Shown here: positions 46,489-55,197 of the stretch, piece by piece
Layout: each line of letters starts with the position of its first letter
How positions within the stretch are numbered: the first letter of the stretch is position 1
Assembly: GCA_943788045.1 (NCBI GenBank)
Contig: CALSOT010000002.1
Span: 62,001 to 126,000 of the forward strand
Reading direction: 5' to 3'
DNA: 64,000 nucleotides
DNA from: an uncultured Polaribacter sp.
GTDB lineage: Bacteria > Bacteroidota > Bacteroidia > Flavobacteriales > Flavobacteriaceae
The notes under the pieces: model-generated
Database searches by the model: none
What the model was told of the DNA's origin: nothing
Seen by the model: the letters and a program-made list of their open reading frames with translations, nothing else
Position numbers and translations under genes: made by a program

Positions 46489-47361
46489 ATGAGAATTTCA
46501 ATTCCAAATCAAAAGATTCAAAAATCAAGCGTTTTATTTTTATCTATTAGCGCCTTTATTTTATCAGTATTATTATTCAGTTCTTGTTCAGAAACAGAAA
46601 CTATTGATGCAGTAGCAGATGATGCCACTTTAGTATCTAAAATAGAAAGTGCCAAAACAGTTACCGTAGATGCAAGTAGTTTACCTGCAGCAACAGCAAC
46701 TGTGTTTAACGGAGATTTAGCGGATAGTTATATTACAAATGTAGGATATGCTGCTGGTTTAGGGTATGAAGTAGCTGTAAGTACAGACAATTTATCAAGA
46801 GAAGAGGCAAGTAGTACTGTGTTTTTCTCTAAAGAGGGAAAAAAGTTAGCAGACACCAACGAAAAAAGAGCTAGAAAAAGATGGAAATGTTTCCACTTTG
46901 TTTTTCCAATAGATTTTATAATGCCAGATGATTCATCAATTACCTTAGCTAGTAAAGAGGATTGGGTTTTAATTAAAGAATGGTATACAGAAAATCCAGA
47001 TGTAAAAGAACGTCCAGAATTTGTTTTCCCTGTAGATGTTAAGTTAGAAGACGGCACTGTGCAGACTTTAATTGATAGAGAAGAATTGATTGCTGTAAAA
47101 AACGCTTGTAAAAAAGGAAAAAATAAAAGAAAGTGTTATAAATTAGTGCTACCTGTTAGTTTTACAATGGCAGATGCAACAGTAATTACAGTTAGTGAAA
47201 GAGCCGATTTTAAATTGTTAAGAGCGTGGTGTAAAGCAAATCCAAATGCAACGGAAAAGCCAACCTTAAATTATCCTGTGGATGTTATTTATAGAGATGA
47301 TACCACAGCAACAATTAATGATGAGGCAGAAATGAAAGCTGCCAAAGAATCATGTAAATAG
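46489..47361 (+). CDS. repeat lipoprotein of the ECF operon
   Basis: A 290-residue exported lipoprotein (lipobox SVLLFSSC, Cys33). The mature part contains two tandem domains of about 90 residues, each starting with a K/RxKC motif (RWKCFHFVFPIDFIMPDDSS; KRKCYKLVLPVSFTMADATV), a P-V-D-V-x-x-x-D segment (FPVDVKLEDGT; YPVDVIYRDDT) and a closing Cys (NACKKG; ESCK). Each may hold one disulfide. I do not recognise the family. The internal duplication is clear in sequence. It has its own ECF-type promoter copy. Confidence 0.85.
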   Translation: MRISIPNQKIQKSSVLFLSISAFILSVLLFSSCSETETIDAVADDATLVSKIESAKTVTVDASSLPAATATVFNGDLADSYITNVGYAAGLGYEVAVSTDNLSREEASSTVFFSKEGKKLADTNEKRARKRWKCFHFVFPIDFIMPDDSSITLASKEDWVLIKEWYTENPDVKERPEFVFPVDVKLEDGTVQTLIDREELIAVKNACKKGKNKRKCYKLVLPVSFTMADATVITVSERADFKLLRAWCKANPNATEKPTLNYPVDVIYRDDTTATINDEAEMKAAKESCK

Positions 47362-47408
47362 TAATTTTTGTACTTTAGATGTTTAAGAGCCAAAAAAATA
47401 AATGTAAA

Positions 47409-47885
47409 ATGAAATTAAAAACCATCATATATACTATTAGCTTTATGAGTTTGATGTTATTTAATACAACACTTTTTGCTCAAGATTCTAATTACGATTT
47501 AATTACCAAAGAGCTTACCAAAGAACAAAGAGGTTTGTTGCAGGAAGAGAGAGCGACAATGAAGACGAATAGAGATTCATTTAAAGCGACACTTACAAAA
47601 GAGCAGTTAGCCATCTTAAAAGATAAAACCATTTCTAAAAATGAATTAAAAACAAAGTTGATGTCTACGTTTACCAGAACGCAAAAAGATTTGGTAAGAA
47701 ATCAACAAATACATTTAAGAAAGACAAGAGATAATTTTAGAAAGACGCTTACAGGTGAACAACGTAAAATGTTGAAACAGCGAATTGAAAAAATTAGGAA
47801 AGCAAAAGATAGAGGAGAACTTAAAAATGGTGTAAGACAAAACAGTGATAAGGGCGGAAAGAAAAGGAGAGGTAAAGGAAATTAG
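47409..47885 (+). CDS. Spy/CpxP-like LTxxQ protein
   Basis: A 158-residue exported, very basic, helical protein. The signal peptide (MKLKTIIYTISFMSLMLFNTTLFA) is followed by Gln. The mature part repeats LTKEQRGLL, LTKEQLAIL and LTGEQRKML, like the LTxxQ motif of the periplasmic stress proteins Spy and CpxP, and ends in a Lys/Arg/Gly tail. The ATG at 47409 fits the signal peptide better than 47379. Placement in an ECF operon fits an envelope-stress role (inference). Confidence 0.78.
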   Translation: MKLKTIIYTISFMSLMLFNTTLFAQDSNYDLITKELTKEQRGLLQEERATMKTNRDSFKATLTKEQLAILKDKTISKNELKTKLMSTFTRTQKDLVRNQQIHLRKTRDNFRKTLTGEQRKMLKQRIEKIRKAKDRGELKNGVRQNSDKGGKKRRGKGN

Positions 47886-47897
47886 TTAAAAAAAAAT

Positions 47898-48809
47898 ATG
47901 AGAAATCCTTTTCAGGAAATTAGAACAGCTATAAAAAGTTTTGGGTTGCTATTGTTTACAATAGCAACCTCTTTTTGTTCTTATGCGCAAGAAAATGAAG
48001 GGGATTATATTGATGGTTTATTAGACGAACTTTTTTTTAATGAGCAGCAGTTTTTAGATGAGTTGATTGAAAGCGACTTTTCGTATAATTTTTTATATAC
48101 TTCTGTTTCATATAATAACGATACTTTTTTTTCTGGCCGAGATACAGGCACAGATCAGTTTAACCTAATTCCTCAACTTTCATATTATCATTCTTCAGGC
48201 TTTAACGCAAGTATTTCCGGTATCTATTATCAAAACTTTGCTCCAAGTTGGGATTTTACAAGTGTTTCTGCAGGATATTTTAATACTATAGGAAGCAAGA
48301 AAAGCATCATTTACAATTTAGGATACACAAAGTATTTTTATTCTGATGGTTACAACGGGTTTACAAACTCTTTAGATGTAAGTTTGGGTCTTAGAAATAA
48401 AAAAAGAACTTTAGGCACAAGTGTTTCAGCATCTTACTTATTTGGTACAGAAGAAAGTTATCAATTTGTTTCTAGTAGTTTTGCAAATATCACTTTAAAA
48501 AGAGCCGCTGCGTTTGCGCTGCGTTTAAGACCAAGAATAAGCTTTATAATAGCAAAGCAAAATATTACAATTGATAAGGTTGTTATCCGAGCAAACAGAC
48601 CGGTATTAAAAACGTATAATTTTGATGTTTTCGATTTATTAAACACACAAATAAATATTCCTCTTTCTATTTCTTTAAAATCTTGGGATTTCGAATTAGG
48701 TTACAACCTTAATATACCTAATTCTTTGGTGCACGAAGATCCCCTTAAAACCACAAGTTACTTTAATCTATCTGTTGGATATTTGTTTGATTTTAGCCAG
48801 AACAAATAA
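47898..48809 (+). CDS. outer-membrane beta-barrel protein of the ECF operon
   Basis: A 303-residue protein with a signal peptide ending in YAQ (Gln first). The mature sequence alternates polar and hydrophobic residues in strands with Tyr/Phe girdles (LIPQLSYYHSSGFNASISGIYYQNF, FNLSVGYLFDFSQNK at the end), as in small outer-membrane barrels. It ends with a short strand containing Phe, typical of barrel insertion signals. It follows the Spy-like gene by 12 bp and closes the ECF operon. Function unknown. Confidence 0.78.
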   Translation: MRNPFQEIRTAIKSFGLLLFTIATSFCSYAQENEGDYIDGLLDELFFNEQQFLDELIESDFSYNFLYTSVSYNNDTFFSGRDTGTDQFNLIPQLSYYHSSGFNASISGIYYQNFAPSWDFTSVSAGYFNTIGSKKSIIYNLGYTKYFYSDGYNGFTNSLDVSLGLRNKKRTLGTSVSASYLFGTEESYQFVSSSFANITLKRAAAFALRLRPRISFIIAKQNITIDKVVIRANRPVLKTYNFDVFDLLNTQINIPLSISLKSWDFELGYNLNIPNSLVHEDPLKTTSYFNLSVGYLFDFSQNK

Positions 48810-48930
48810 AGATAAAATTGTAAGGTTTTAAAAAGTTTTAGTCTACCTTTTGTATATGTTTTTTTATTTTTCGCTTCTATAATTTTAATAAAAGGTAAAC
48901 GGCCCTTGTTTTTTTGCTTATTAATCGTAA

Positions 48931-48940
48931 TATTGCAATA
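48931..48940 (+). promoter_or_regulatory. probable ArsR operator
   Basis: TATTGCAATA is a perfect 10-bp palindrome 16 bp before the arsR start, at the usual place for autoregulation. Confidence 0.5.
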
Positions 48941-48955
48941 AATAAATAAATAAAA

Positions 48956-49285
48956 GTGGGGTTAACCAAATCAGAGTTTTTTACAGAAGAACAAAATGAA
49001 ATTGCTGCCATTGCAAAGGTGTTGGGACATCCTGCAAGAATTGCTATTTTAGAGTTTATAATAAAACTAGAAACCTGTGTTTGTGGAGATTTGGTAAAGG
49101 ACATTGGTTTGGCGCAACCTACCATTTCTCAGCACTTAAAAGAGTTGAAAAAAGTAGGGATTATAAAAGGTACAATAGAAGGGACAAGCGTGTGTTATTG
49201 CATTGATGAGGAAAAATGGGATAGCATAAAAAATAAGTTTAATAATTTTTTAAATAAAAATGCAACAGAAAACTGTTGTTCATAA
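48956..49285 (+). CDS. arsR: ArsR/SmtB-family metalloregulator
   Basis: A 109-residue winged-helix repressor. The metal-binding box ETCVCGDLV (arsenic/antimony type) is in helix 3, the recognition helix is AQPTISQHLKELKKVGII, and a further CYC and CC pair lie near the C-terminus. It starts at GTG 48956. The DUF6428 gene follows after ten bases. The usual arsenic partners (arsenate reductase, ArsM, Acr3) are not present, so this is a reduced locus or the rest is elsewhere. Confidence 0.93.
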   Translation: MGLTKSEFFTEEQNEIAAIAKVLGHPARIAILEFIIKLETCVCGDLVKDIGLAQPTISQHLKELKKVGIIKGTIEGTSVCYCIDEEKWDSIKNKFNNFLNKNATENCCS

Positions 49286-49295
49286 ATAATAGAAG

Positions 49296-49763
49296 ATGAA
49301 ATTATCAGAAATTAAAAAGCATCTAAAAGGCCTAAGTAAAATAGGTTTTCAGTTACCAAACGGAGAATTAGTAGCAAGTCATTTTCATGTTACAGAAGTG
49401 GGTAAAGTAACAAAAGATTTTATTGATTGTGGTGGAAAAGTAAGAAGTGAAGCTGTTATTAATTTTCAACTTTGGGAAGAAAATGATTATGATCACAGAT
49501 TGCATCCTGAGAAATTAGTAGGTATTATAGAGATGTCAGAGAAGATTTTTAAGTTCGACGATTTAGAGATTGAAGTAGAGTATCAAGGAAAAGAAACAAT
49601 TGGTAAATACGATTTAGATTTTGATGGAACTAATTTCTTATTAATTTCTAAACTTACGGCTTGTTTGGCAGAAGATGCCTGTGGTATTTCACAAGAAAAA
49701 CCAAAAATTAAAATTGCAGAAGTACAACAGTCTTGTTGCGACCCAAGTGCAGGATGTTGTTAA
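49296..49763 (+). CDS. DUF6428-like protein
   Basis: A 155-residue cytoplasmic protein typical of flavobacterial arsenic operons (DUF6428 by memory). LPNGELVASHFHVTEVGKVTKDFIDCGG is the conserved core, and the C-terminal SCCDPSAGCC could bind metal. It follows arsR in one operon and ends at a strong hairpin. Its biochemical role is unknown. Confidence 0.85.
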   Translation: MKLSEIKKHLKGLSKIGFQLPNGELVASHFHVTEVGKVTKDFIDCGGKVRSEAVINFQLWEENDYDHRLHPEKLVGIIEMSEKIFKFDDLEIEVEYQGKETIGKYDLDFDGTNFLLISKLTACLAEDACGISQEKPKIKIAEVQQSCCDPSAGCC

Positions 49764-49804
49764 TTTGAAAAGATGAGTTTTGGATTTAAATAAAACCAGG
49801 TAAT

Positions 49805-49842
49805 AAAAAAGCGATTTAGGCACTAACCTAAATCGCTTTTTT
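49805..49842. terminator. bidirectional terminator between DUF6428 gene and rluD
   Basis: AAAAAAGCGATTTAGG / CCTAAATCGCTTTTTT, a perfect 16-bp stem with loop CACTAA, T-tract on both strands. Confidence 0.92.
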
Positions 49843-49861
49843 ATATTATCAGTTAAATAAC

Positions 49862-50902
49862 TTATTCTTGTTCTACATCTTTAGAGTTTTCAGAATAGGT
49901 TCTCCATTTTTCTAAACAATCAGCAATATCTTGTGGTATCTCTGAATTAAACTTCATAAACTCTCCAGTTATTGGGTGCGTAAATCCTAATGTTTTTGCA
50001 TGCAAAGCTTGTCTAGGTAAAATCTTAAAGCAATTGTTTACAAATTGTTTGTATTTGGTAAACGTTGTTCCTTTTAAAATGTCATTTCCACCATAACGCT
50101 CGTCATTAAATAAGGTGTGACCAATGTGTTTAAAATGCGCTCTAATTTGGTGTGTTCTGCCTGTCTCTAATTTACATTGTACCAAGGTGACATAGGTTAA
50201 GCGCTCTAGCACTTTGTAATGCGTAACTGCATGTTTTCCAAAATCGCCATCAGGAAAAACATCCATTTGCAATCTATTTTTAAAACTACGTCCAATATTT
50301 CCTTCAATAGTGCCCTCATCGTCTTCCACATGACCCCAAACCAATGCATAATACAAACGTTCTGTAGTTCTGTCAAAAAACTGTTTAGACAAATTAGCCA
50401 TTGCAAATTCTGTTTTTGCAACTACTAATAAACCGCTTGTGTCTTTATCAATTCTATGCACTAAACCTGGTCGTTCGTTAGAGTTTGTTGGTAAGTTTTC
50501 AATATGATAAATTAAACCATTTACTAAAGTCCCAGAATAATTACCATGCCCTGGATGCACTACCATACCTGCAGGTTTATTAACCACCATTACAGCATCA
50601 TCTTCGTACACAATATCTATAGGAATATCTTCAGCGACCAATAATTTTTCTGCTGGTGGGTATGCCAAAACAACTCTTACAACATCATGAGGTTTTACTT
50701 TATGATTCGATTTTATGGCTACATCATTTACCAAAACATTACCTGCTTTTGCAGCTTGTTGAATTTTACTTCTTGTTGCGTTTTCTATGAAATTCATTAA
50801 AAACTTATCAACTCTTAAAGGTTCTTGACCTTCACTAGCAGTAAATCTGTAATGTTCATATAAATCGTCATTTTCTATGTCTTGAGGTTGGTTTTCTTGC
50901 AT
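49862..50902 (-). CDS. rluD: RluA-family ribosomal large-subunit pseudouridine synthase (RluD-like)
   Basis: A 346-residue enzyme. N-terminal S4 RNA-binding domain (RVDKFLMNFIENATRSKIQQ), then the catalytic domain with the nucleophile Asp in GLVHRIDKDTSGLLVVAKT and TGRTHQIRAHFKHIGHTL. It should isomerise uridines in 23S rRNA helix 69 (RluD group). The PASTA-domain gene lies 108 bp upstream on the same strand; together they are divergent from ddl-coaD. Confidence 0.94.
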   Translation of the reverse strand: MQENQPQDIENDDLYEHYRFTASEGQEPLRVDKFLMNFIENATRSKIQQAAKAGNVLVNDVAIKSNHKVKPHDVVRVVLAYPPAEKLLVAEDIPIDIVYEDDAVMVVNKPAGMVVHPGHGNYSGTLVNGLIYHIENLPTNSNERPGLVHRIDKDTSGLLVVAKTEFAMANLSKQFFDRTTERLYYALVWGHVEDDEGTIEGNIGRSFKNRLQMDVFPDGDFGKHAVTHYKVLERLTYVTLVQCKLETGRTHQIRAHFKHIGHTLFNDERYGGNDILKGTTFTKYKQFVNNCFKILPRQALHAKTLGFTHPITGEFMKFNSEIPQDIADCLEKWRTYSENSKDVEQE

Positions 50903-51010
50903 TTATTTAATTTAGTGGCAAAGTTTCAAAGTTGAGGTGTTTTTCTCACTACTTTGTTAAAATGACATTTGTGGAAGTTATTTATTTTTTTAAGTAATTC
51001 TAACTATCTA

Positions 51011-51568
51011 TTACCTCACTTTTCCGTTACCTAAAACCAAATCTATAATAGAGTGTAGTGGTAATTTATCTCCTGCATTTAAAGTTTTTCCTTTGTAACG
51101 CAGCCCACGTACAACATCTTTACCTATGTCATTTACAAATAAGTAATCAGAGCCCACACTTATTCCTTTTGCCCGAAGCTGAGAAATAGCTTGCCTTTTC
51201 GTTCTTCCATTTAAATCTGGTATGGTAATATCTCTGTATTTAGAGGGGTTTAAAGTCAAATAAATTTTACGTTTTTCTTTTACAAAACTGCCGGTTTCTG
51301 GGCTTTGTTCTATCACAGACTTTTTTGGGTAATTAGAGTTATAGCTTGCACTATCAATTACAATAAAGTCTAAATCTAATTCTTTTAGTTTTTTATCTAC
51401 TTCTGCCAAAGACATTTTATGTAGATTAGGAACTTGAATTTTTTGATCATGATTAGTAGAAACACCTAACCAATATTTTAAGGCAAAAATAAATATCAGT
51501 AATCCTGCAAATGCAATGGCAATTTGTAGGAAAAAGATTTTGCTTTTAAAAAATTGAAAAACACTCAT
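51011..51568 (-). CDS. PASTA-domain membrane protein
   Basis: A 185-residue protein with a cytoplasmic N-terminus, one helix (residues ~12-35, IFFLQIAIAFAGLLIFIFAL) and two to three PASTA repeats outside (IQVPNLHKMSLAEVDKKL, ITIPDLNGRTKRQAISQLRAKG). PASTA domains bind peptidoglycan. There is no kinase domain. The ORF track start (a TTG) is too long; ATG 51568 (MSVFQFFKSK) is used. Pairing with rluD and divergent ddl is a known flavobacterial order. Confidence 0.92.
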   Translation of the reverse strand: MSVFQFFKSKIFFLQIAIAFAGLLIFIFALKYWLGVSTNHDQKIQVPNLHKMSLAEVDKKLKELDLDFIVIDSASYNSNYPKKSVIEQSPETGSFVKEKRKIYLTLNPSKYRDITIPDLNGRTKRQAISQLRAKGISVGSDYLFVNDIGKDVVRGLRYKGKTLNAGDKLPLHSIIDLVLGNGKVR

Positions 51569-51610
51569 TTTTTTGATTTTAAGAACACGCAAAGATATAA
51601 AAAGTAAACG

Positions 51611-51642
51611 TTGCTATTTCTATAAATATTTTGATAAATTTG
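51611..51642 (+). promoter_or_regulatory. promoter of ddl
   Basis: TTG (51611-51613), 21 bp, TAAATTTG (51635-51642), 20 bp before the ddl ATG. Confidence 0.65.
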
Positions 51643-51661
51643 TTTTATTATATTCATACCA

Positions 51662-52636
51662 ATGAAGAAAAACATTGCAATAGTTATGGGTGGTTATTCA
51701 TCTGAAGTCAATATTTCACTGAAAAGTGGAAATGTTGTGTATAATCATTTAAACAAAGAGAAGTACAATCCTTTTCGAGTTCATATTTTAAAGGAAAAAT
51801 GGGTGGCTTTAGATACTTCTGATACAGAATATACGATTGATAAAAACGATTTTTCTTTTCTTTTAGGTGATAAAAAAATTATTTTTGATTGTGTTTTTAA
51901 TGCAATTCATGGAGCGCCTGGAGAAAACGGGGAGTTACTTGCTTATTTCAACCTAATCAATTTAAAACACACTTCGGCGCCTTTTTATCAAATGGCGCTT
52001 ACCTTTAATAAGAGAGATACGCTGAGCGTAGTAAAAGAATATGGTATTAAAACAGCCGTTTCTGTATACTTAAATAAGGGAGATGTTGTAAATTTAGATA
52101 AAATAATAGCAAAAGTAGGTTTGCCATGTTTTGTAAAACCAAACAATGCTGGTTCTAGTTATGGTATTTCTAAAGTACATACAAAAACAGAAATGTTGCC
52201 TGCTTTAGAAAAAGCATACCAAGAAGATTCAGAAATATTAATTGAATCTTTTTTAGACGGACCCGAAGTTTCTGTAGGTGTTATAAAATATAAAGGAGAA
52301 ACAAAAGTGATGCCAATTACAGAGATTGTTACAGAAAATGATTTCTTTGATTATGAAGCAAAATACGAAGGAAAATCGCAAGAGATAACCCCTGCAAGAA
52401 TTTCTGAAGCAATAAAAATGAAGGTGGAAGAGGCTGCCAAAAAAGTATATACAATTTTAAATATGTCTGGTTTTTCTCGTTCAGAATTTATTTTAGTGGA
52501 TAATGAGCCGTTTTTCTTAGAAATGAATACAGTGCCTGGGCTTACAGAAAATAGTATTTTGCCGCAACAAGCGCAAGCTGCTGGAATTATATTAAAAGAA
52601 TTATTTGACAATGCAATTGAGAATGCTTTGCATTAG
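51662..52636 (+). CDS. ddl: D-alanine--D-alanine ligase
   Basis: A 324-residue ATP-grasp enzyme that joins two D-Ala for peptidoglycan precursors. Residue marks: MGGYSSEVNISLKSG at the N-terminus, HGAPGENG, the ATP-grasp loop NNAGSSYGISKV, and ILVDNEPFFLEMNTVPGLTENSILPQ with the metal-binding Glu/Asn and catalytic Ser. It gives the substrate for the VanX-type dipeptidase elsewhere in the window. coaD follows after 98 bp. Confidence 0.96.
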   Translation: MKKNIAIVMGGYSSEVNISLKSGNVVYNHLNKEKYNPFRVHILKEKWVALDTSDTEYTIDKNDFSFLLGDKKIIFDCVFNAIHGAPGENGELLAYFNLINLKHTSAPFYQMALTFNKRDTLSVVKEYGIKTAVSVYLNKGDVVNLDKIIAKVGLPCFVKPNNAGSSYGISKVHTKTEMLPALEKAYQEDSEILIESFLDGPEVSVGVIKYKGETKVMPITEIVTENDFFDYEAKYEGKSQEITPARISEAIKMKVEEAAKKVYTILNMSGFSRSEFILVDNEPFFLEMNTVPGLTENSILPQQAQAAGIILKELFDNAIENALH

Positions 52637-52734
52637 AAGCATTACTTTTTTCAGGGAAACAACAAGATCTTAACTTTTAACGGTTTTAAAACCAATAAAA
52701 CATTACTTAGAAGAAACATTAAAATAGAAAAATT

Positions 52735-53190
52735 ATGAAAAGAGCTATTTTTCCGGGTTCATTCGATCCTTTAACTTCAGGTCATTATGATATTATTAAT
52801 CGCGGAGTTACTTTGTTTGATGAACTTATTATTGCTATTGGGGTAAATGATGATAAAAAGTACATGTTTTCATTAGAAGAACGCAAAAAGTTTATCGAAG
52901 ATTCTTTTAGAGACAATCCCAAAATAAAAGTAGTTACTTATACTGGGTTAACAGTAGATTTTTGTAGTAAAAACAATGTAGAATTTATTTTAAGAGGTTT
53001 AAGAAATCCTGCAGATTTTGAGTTTGAAAAAGCCATAGCGCATACCAATAGAGAATTATCGTCTATAGAAACCGTGTTTTTATTAACAGCGGCAAGTACT
53101 TCTTATATTTCTTCATCTATTGTAAGAGATGTTATTAGAAACAGTGGCGATTATACAAAATTAGTGCCCAAGTCGGTTAGAGTAAAATAG
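52735..53190 (+). CDS. coaD: pantetheine-phosphate adenylyltransferase
   Basis: A 151-residue nucleotidyltransferase of coenzyme A synthesis, adenylating 4'-phosphopantetheine. The signature PGSFDPLTSGHYDII (T/HxGH variant) is at the N-terminus, RGLRNPADFEFEKAIAHTNR binds substrate, and SYISSSIVRDV is the second nucleotide motif. It lies downstream of ddl in the same direction. Confidence 0.96.
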   Translation: MKRAIFPGSFDPLTSGHYDIINRGVTLFDELIIAIGVNDDKKYMFSLEERKKFIEDSFRDNPKIKVVTYTGLTVDFCSKNNVEFILRGLRNPADFEFEKAIAHTNRELSSIETVFLLTAASTSYISSSIVRDVIRNSGDYTKLVPKSVRVK

Positions 53191-53372
53191 TAACTAACAA
53201 ACGATGCTGTTTTTTAATCAATTAAACTAAATAGTTTTGTTGGTTTTAGATAGAAATACGCACAATATTGTTTGTTATAAGCGCAATACTAATAATACAG
53301 TATTAAGATTTGCAAGCTCAGTTTACTTTGCCAAAGCAGGTTTGCATCATAGATAGTATTGCTCTTTAACAA

Positions 53373-53771
53373 TTATAGACTTCTACTGCCTTCTTTATAA
53401 GTGGTAATTTCTCCTTTTAGTTTTCTTTTTAACTTAACAGAAGGTTGGTAGTTAACATGGTATTTTTTAATATTTCTTTTTGGCGATAATTTTGCAGGAT
53501 CTTCTTCTGCGGTACTTTTAAAACCCATTTTAAACTTACCAACATCACCTAAGTCTACAATATTACCACGTTGTAAATAATGCTCTAATTTTATACCCAA
53601 AGCCATTAACACAGATTTTACATCTACCTCGTGCAAACTACACTCATTACTAATTGCGTTACTTATAAAATCTAAATCTATTTTACCTGTATTGACAGCT
53701 TGCATTATATACTGTTCTTTTTTATTTTGTATGCTATTACTTCTTTTTGTAATTCTGTAACGGATAGCCAT
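53373..53771 (-). CDS. HU-family DNA-binding-like protein
   Basis: A 132-residue cytoplasmic protein of the HU/IHF-related group found in Bacteroidetes (the shorter non-classical kind). The N-terminal MAIRYRITKRSNSIQNKKEQYIMQAV and KFKMGFKSTAEEDPAKLSPKRNIKKYHVNYQPSVKLKRKL, with a basic arm region, fit that group. It has palindromes in its upstream region, which may mean autoregulation. Genome function unknown. Confidence 0.82.
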   Translation of the reverse strand: MAIRYRITKRSNSIQNKKEQYIMQAVNTGKIDLDFISNAISNECSLHEVDVKSVLMALGIKLEHYLQRGNIVDLGDVGKFKMGFKSTAEEDPAKLSPKRNIKKYHVNYQPSVKLKRKLKGEITTYKEGSRSL

Positions 53772-54155
53772 AATTATGTGCTTTTTATTTTGTATATTGT
53801 TTAAGTAAGGGTACTACCATACGTAAGGGCTATTTAATAGCCATATTTGTAAAAATACTACATTTTATTATAATTTATTCTAGTATATCGATAAAAATAT
53901 ACTAGAATTTTTATATGTTTATACTACAACTTTTATAAATTAGATAAGTATGGGTGTTGCAAAAGTATAGGCAGAATGTTGTTAAAGTTACTGATGAAGT
54001 TGTTTTCTTTAACTGAGCTAATTCAAATAATGTATTTATCTTTTTTGAGCGCTATTATATTGGTAACATTCTCTTATAGCTGTTAATTTTTGTTAAGCAC
54101 AGCGGTCAGTATTTTATTTAGGTTTTTAAGTTGTTTGTGCAACGTTTTTATTTTA
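53772..54155. other. intergenic region with two palindromes upstream of the HU-like gene
   Basis: GGCTATT-T-AATAGCC at 53828-53842 is perfect, and ATTCTAGTATAT / ATATACTAGAAT (12 bp, 8-nt loop) at 53877-53908 forms a strong stem. No gene is seen. The remaining 240 bp show nothing recognisable. Confidence 0.6.
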
Positions 54156-54704
54156 TCATGAAAGCAATTGTTTTAAAAATCGTTTTTCTTTGATAATGCT
54201 TTTAATAATAATCGCACTAACACCAATTAGAGAAAAAATACCTGAAATTAGAATATAAGTATAAAATCCTTTTGAAAAGTAATCCTTGAAGTAAGGCAAT
54301 AGTAAATAAAAGCCAAATATGTAAACTGCAATACAAATTGGTGTAACAGCAAAGTTTATAATTTGTCGAGCTTTATAGTACTTTTTCAGATAGGCAAAGT
54401 ATGACTTTTGAGCCATTGAAATAAGCTGTTTTTCTTTCCGATATAGCGAATAGAACTCTAAGATAATTCGAAATGTAAGACTTGTAATCATAAGAGTTAA
54501 ACCTAAATTAAAGGTATTCCAATGATTGAATGCATAATAAAAAGTATAGATAAATAATACAACAACTGTTAAGGACATAACAGTGATACTGATATATTGA
54601 CTGTTGCGTTGTTTCTTTGCTTTTGTAATTATATCTTTGGGATTAAAGTTTGAGCTATCGTTAGCTTGCATTTCCCATAATTCAGTTAATTGGTCATTTT
54701 CCAT
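54156..54704 (-). CDS. membrane protein of the second ECF operon (possible anti-sigma)
   Basis: A 182-residue protein whose N-terminal 35 residues are cytoplasmic (MENDQLTELWEMQANDSSNFN) and which has four predicted helices (about residues 37-56, 64-84, 113-133, 145-166). Its start overlaps the end of the ECF-sigma gene by 11 bases, the usual place for an anti-sigma factor. No known domain. Function as a sigma regulator is inference from gene order. Confidence 0.75.
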   Translation of the reverse strand: MENDQLTELWEMQANDSSNFNPKDIITKAKKQRNSQYISITVMSLTVVVLFIYTFYYAFNHWNTFNLGLTLMITSLTFRIILEFYSLYRKEKQLISMAQKSYFAYLKKYYKARQIINFAVTPICIAVYIFGFYLLLPYFKDYFSKGFYTYILISGIFSLIGVSAIIIKSIIKEKRFLKQLLS

Positions 54705-55197
54705 TTTTGATACATTTTAATAGTGATTTTCTAATACGACTCAAACGTGTTCGCAATGTTCCGTGGGCTATACCAACAGTCTCTGCAATCGTAGTTTGTG
54801 GTATGTTTTCTAGTTCTAATAATATTAATGCCCTATTTTGTTCGTTTAGTTTGTCAATACAGTGATACATTTTTTTGATATTACTTTCATTATTATCATT
54901 GTCATCATCATTGTCATCATCATTGTTATTATTTGGCAATAGGCCATCATTTACAGTAATATTTTTTTTTGTTTTACGTAAATCTCCTAAACATACATTT
55001 ACTGCAATTCTAAAAATCCAGGTTTCTATAGAAGACTTTCCTTTAAATGATTTTCTATATTTCCAAACTTTTATAAATGCTTCTTGACACCATTCTTTTG
55101 CAATTTCATTATCGCCTGATGCATATCCTAAGCATAACCTATGAACTTTAGAAGCGTGTAAATTATAGATGTTAGTAAATTGTTGTTCGGTAATCAT
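54694..55197 (-). CDS. ECF RNA polymerase sigma factor with Asp/Asn linker
   Basis: A 167-residue ECF-type sigma factor. Region 2 includes EIAKEWCQEAFIKVWKYRKSF, region 4 is IPQTTIAETVGIAHGTLRTRLSRIRKSLLK. Between them lies a linker of Asn and Asp (NNNNDDDNDDDNDNN) encoded by a 12-bp repeat; replication slippage in units of three bases would keep the frame. Its ATG shares one base with the stop of the hydrolase (TAATG), so translation may be coupled. Confidence 0.9.
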   Translation of the reverse strand: MITEQQFTNIYNLHASKVHRLCLGYASGDNEIAKEWCQEAFIKVWKYRKSFKGKSSIETWIFRIAVNVCLGDLRKTKKNITVNDGLLPNNNNDDDNDDDNDNNESNIKKMYHCIDKLNEQNRALILLELENIPQTTIAETVGIAHGTLRTRLSRIRKSLLKCIKNGK

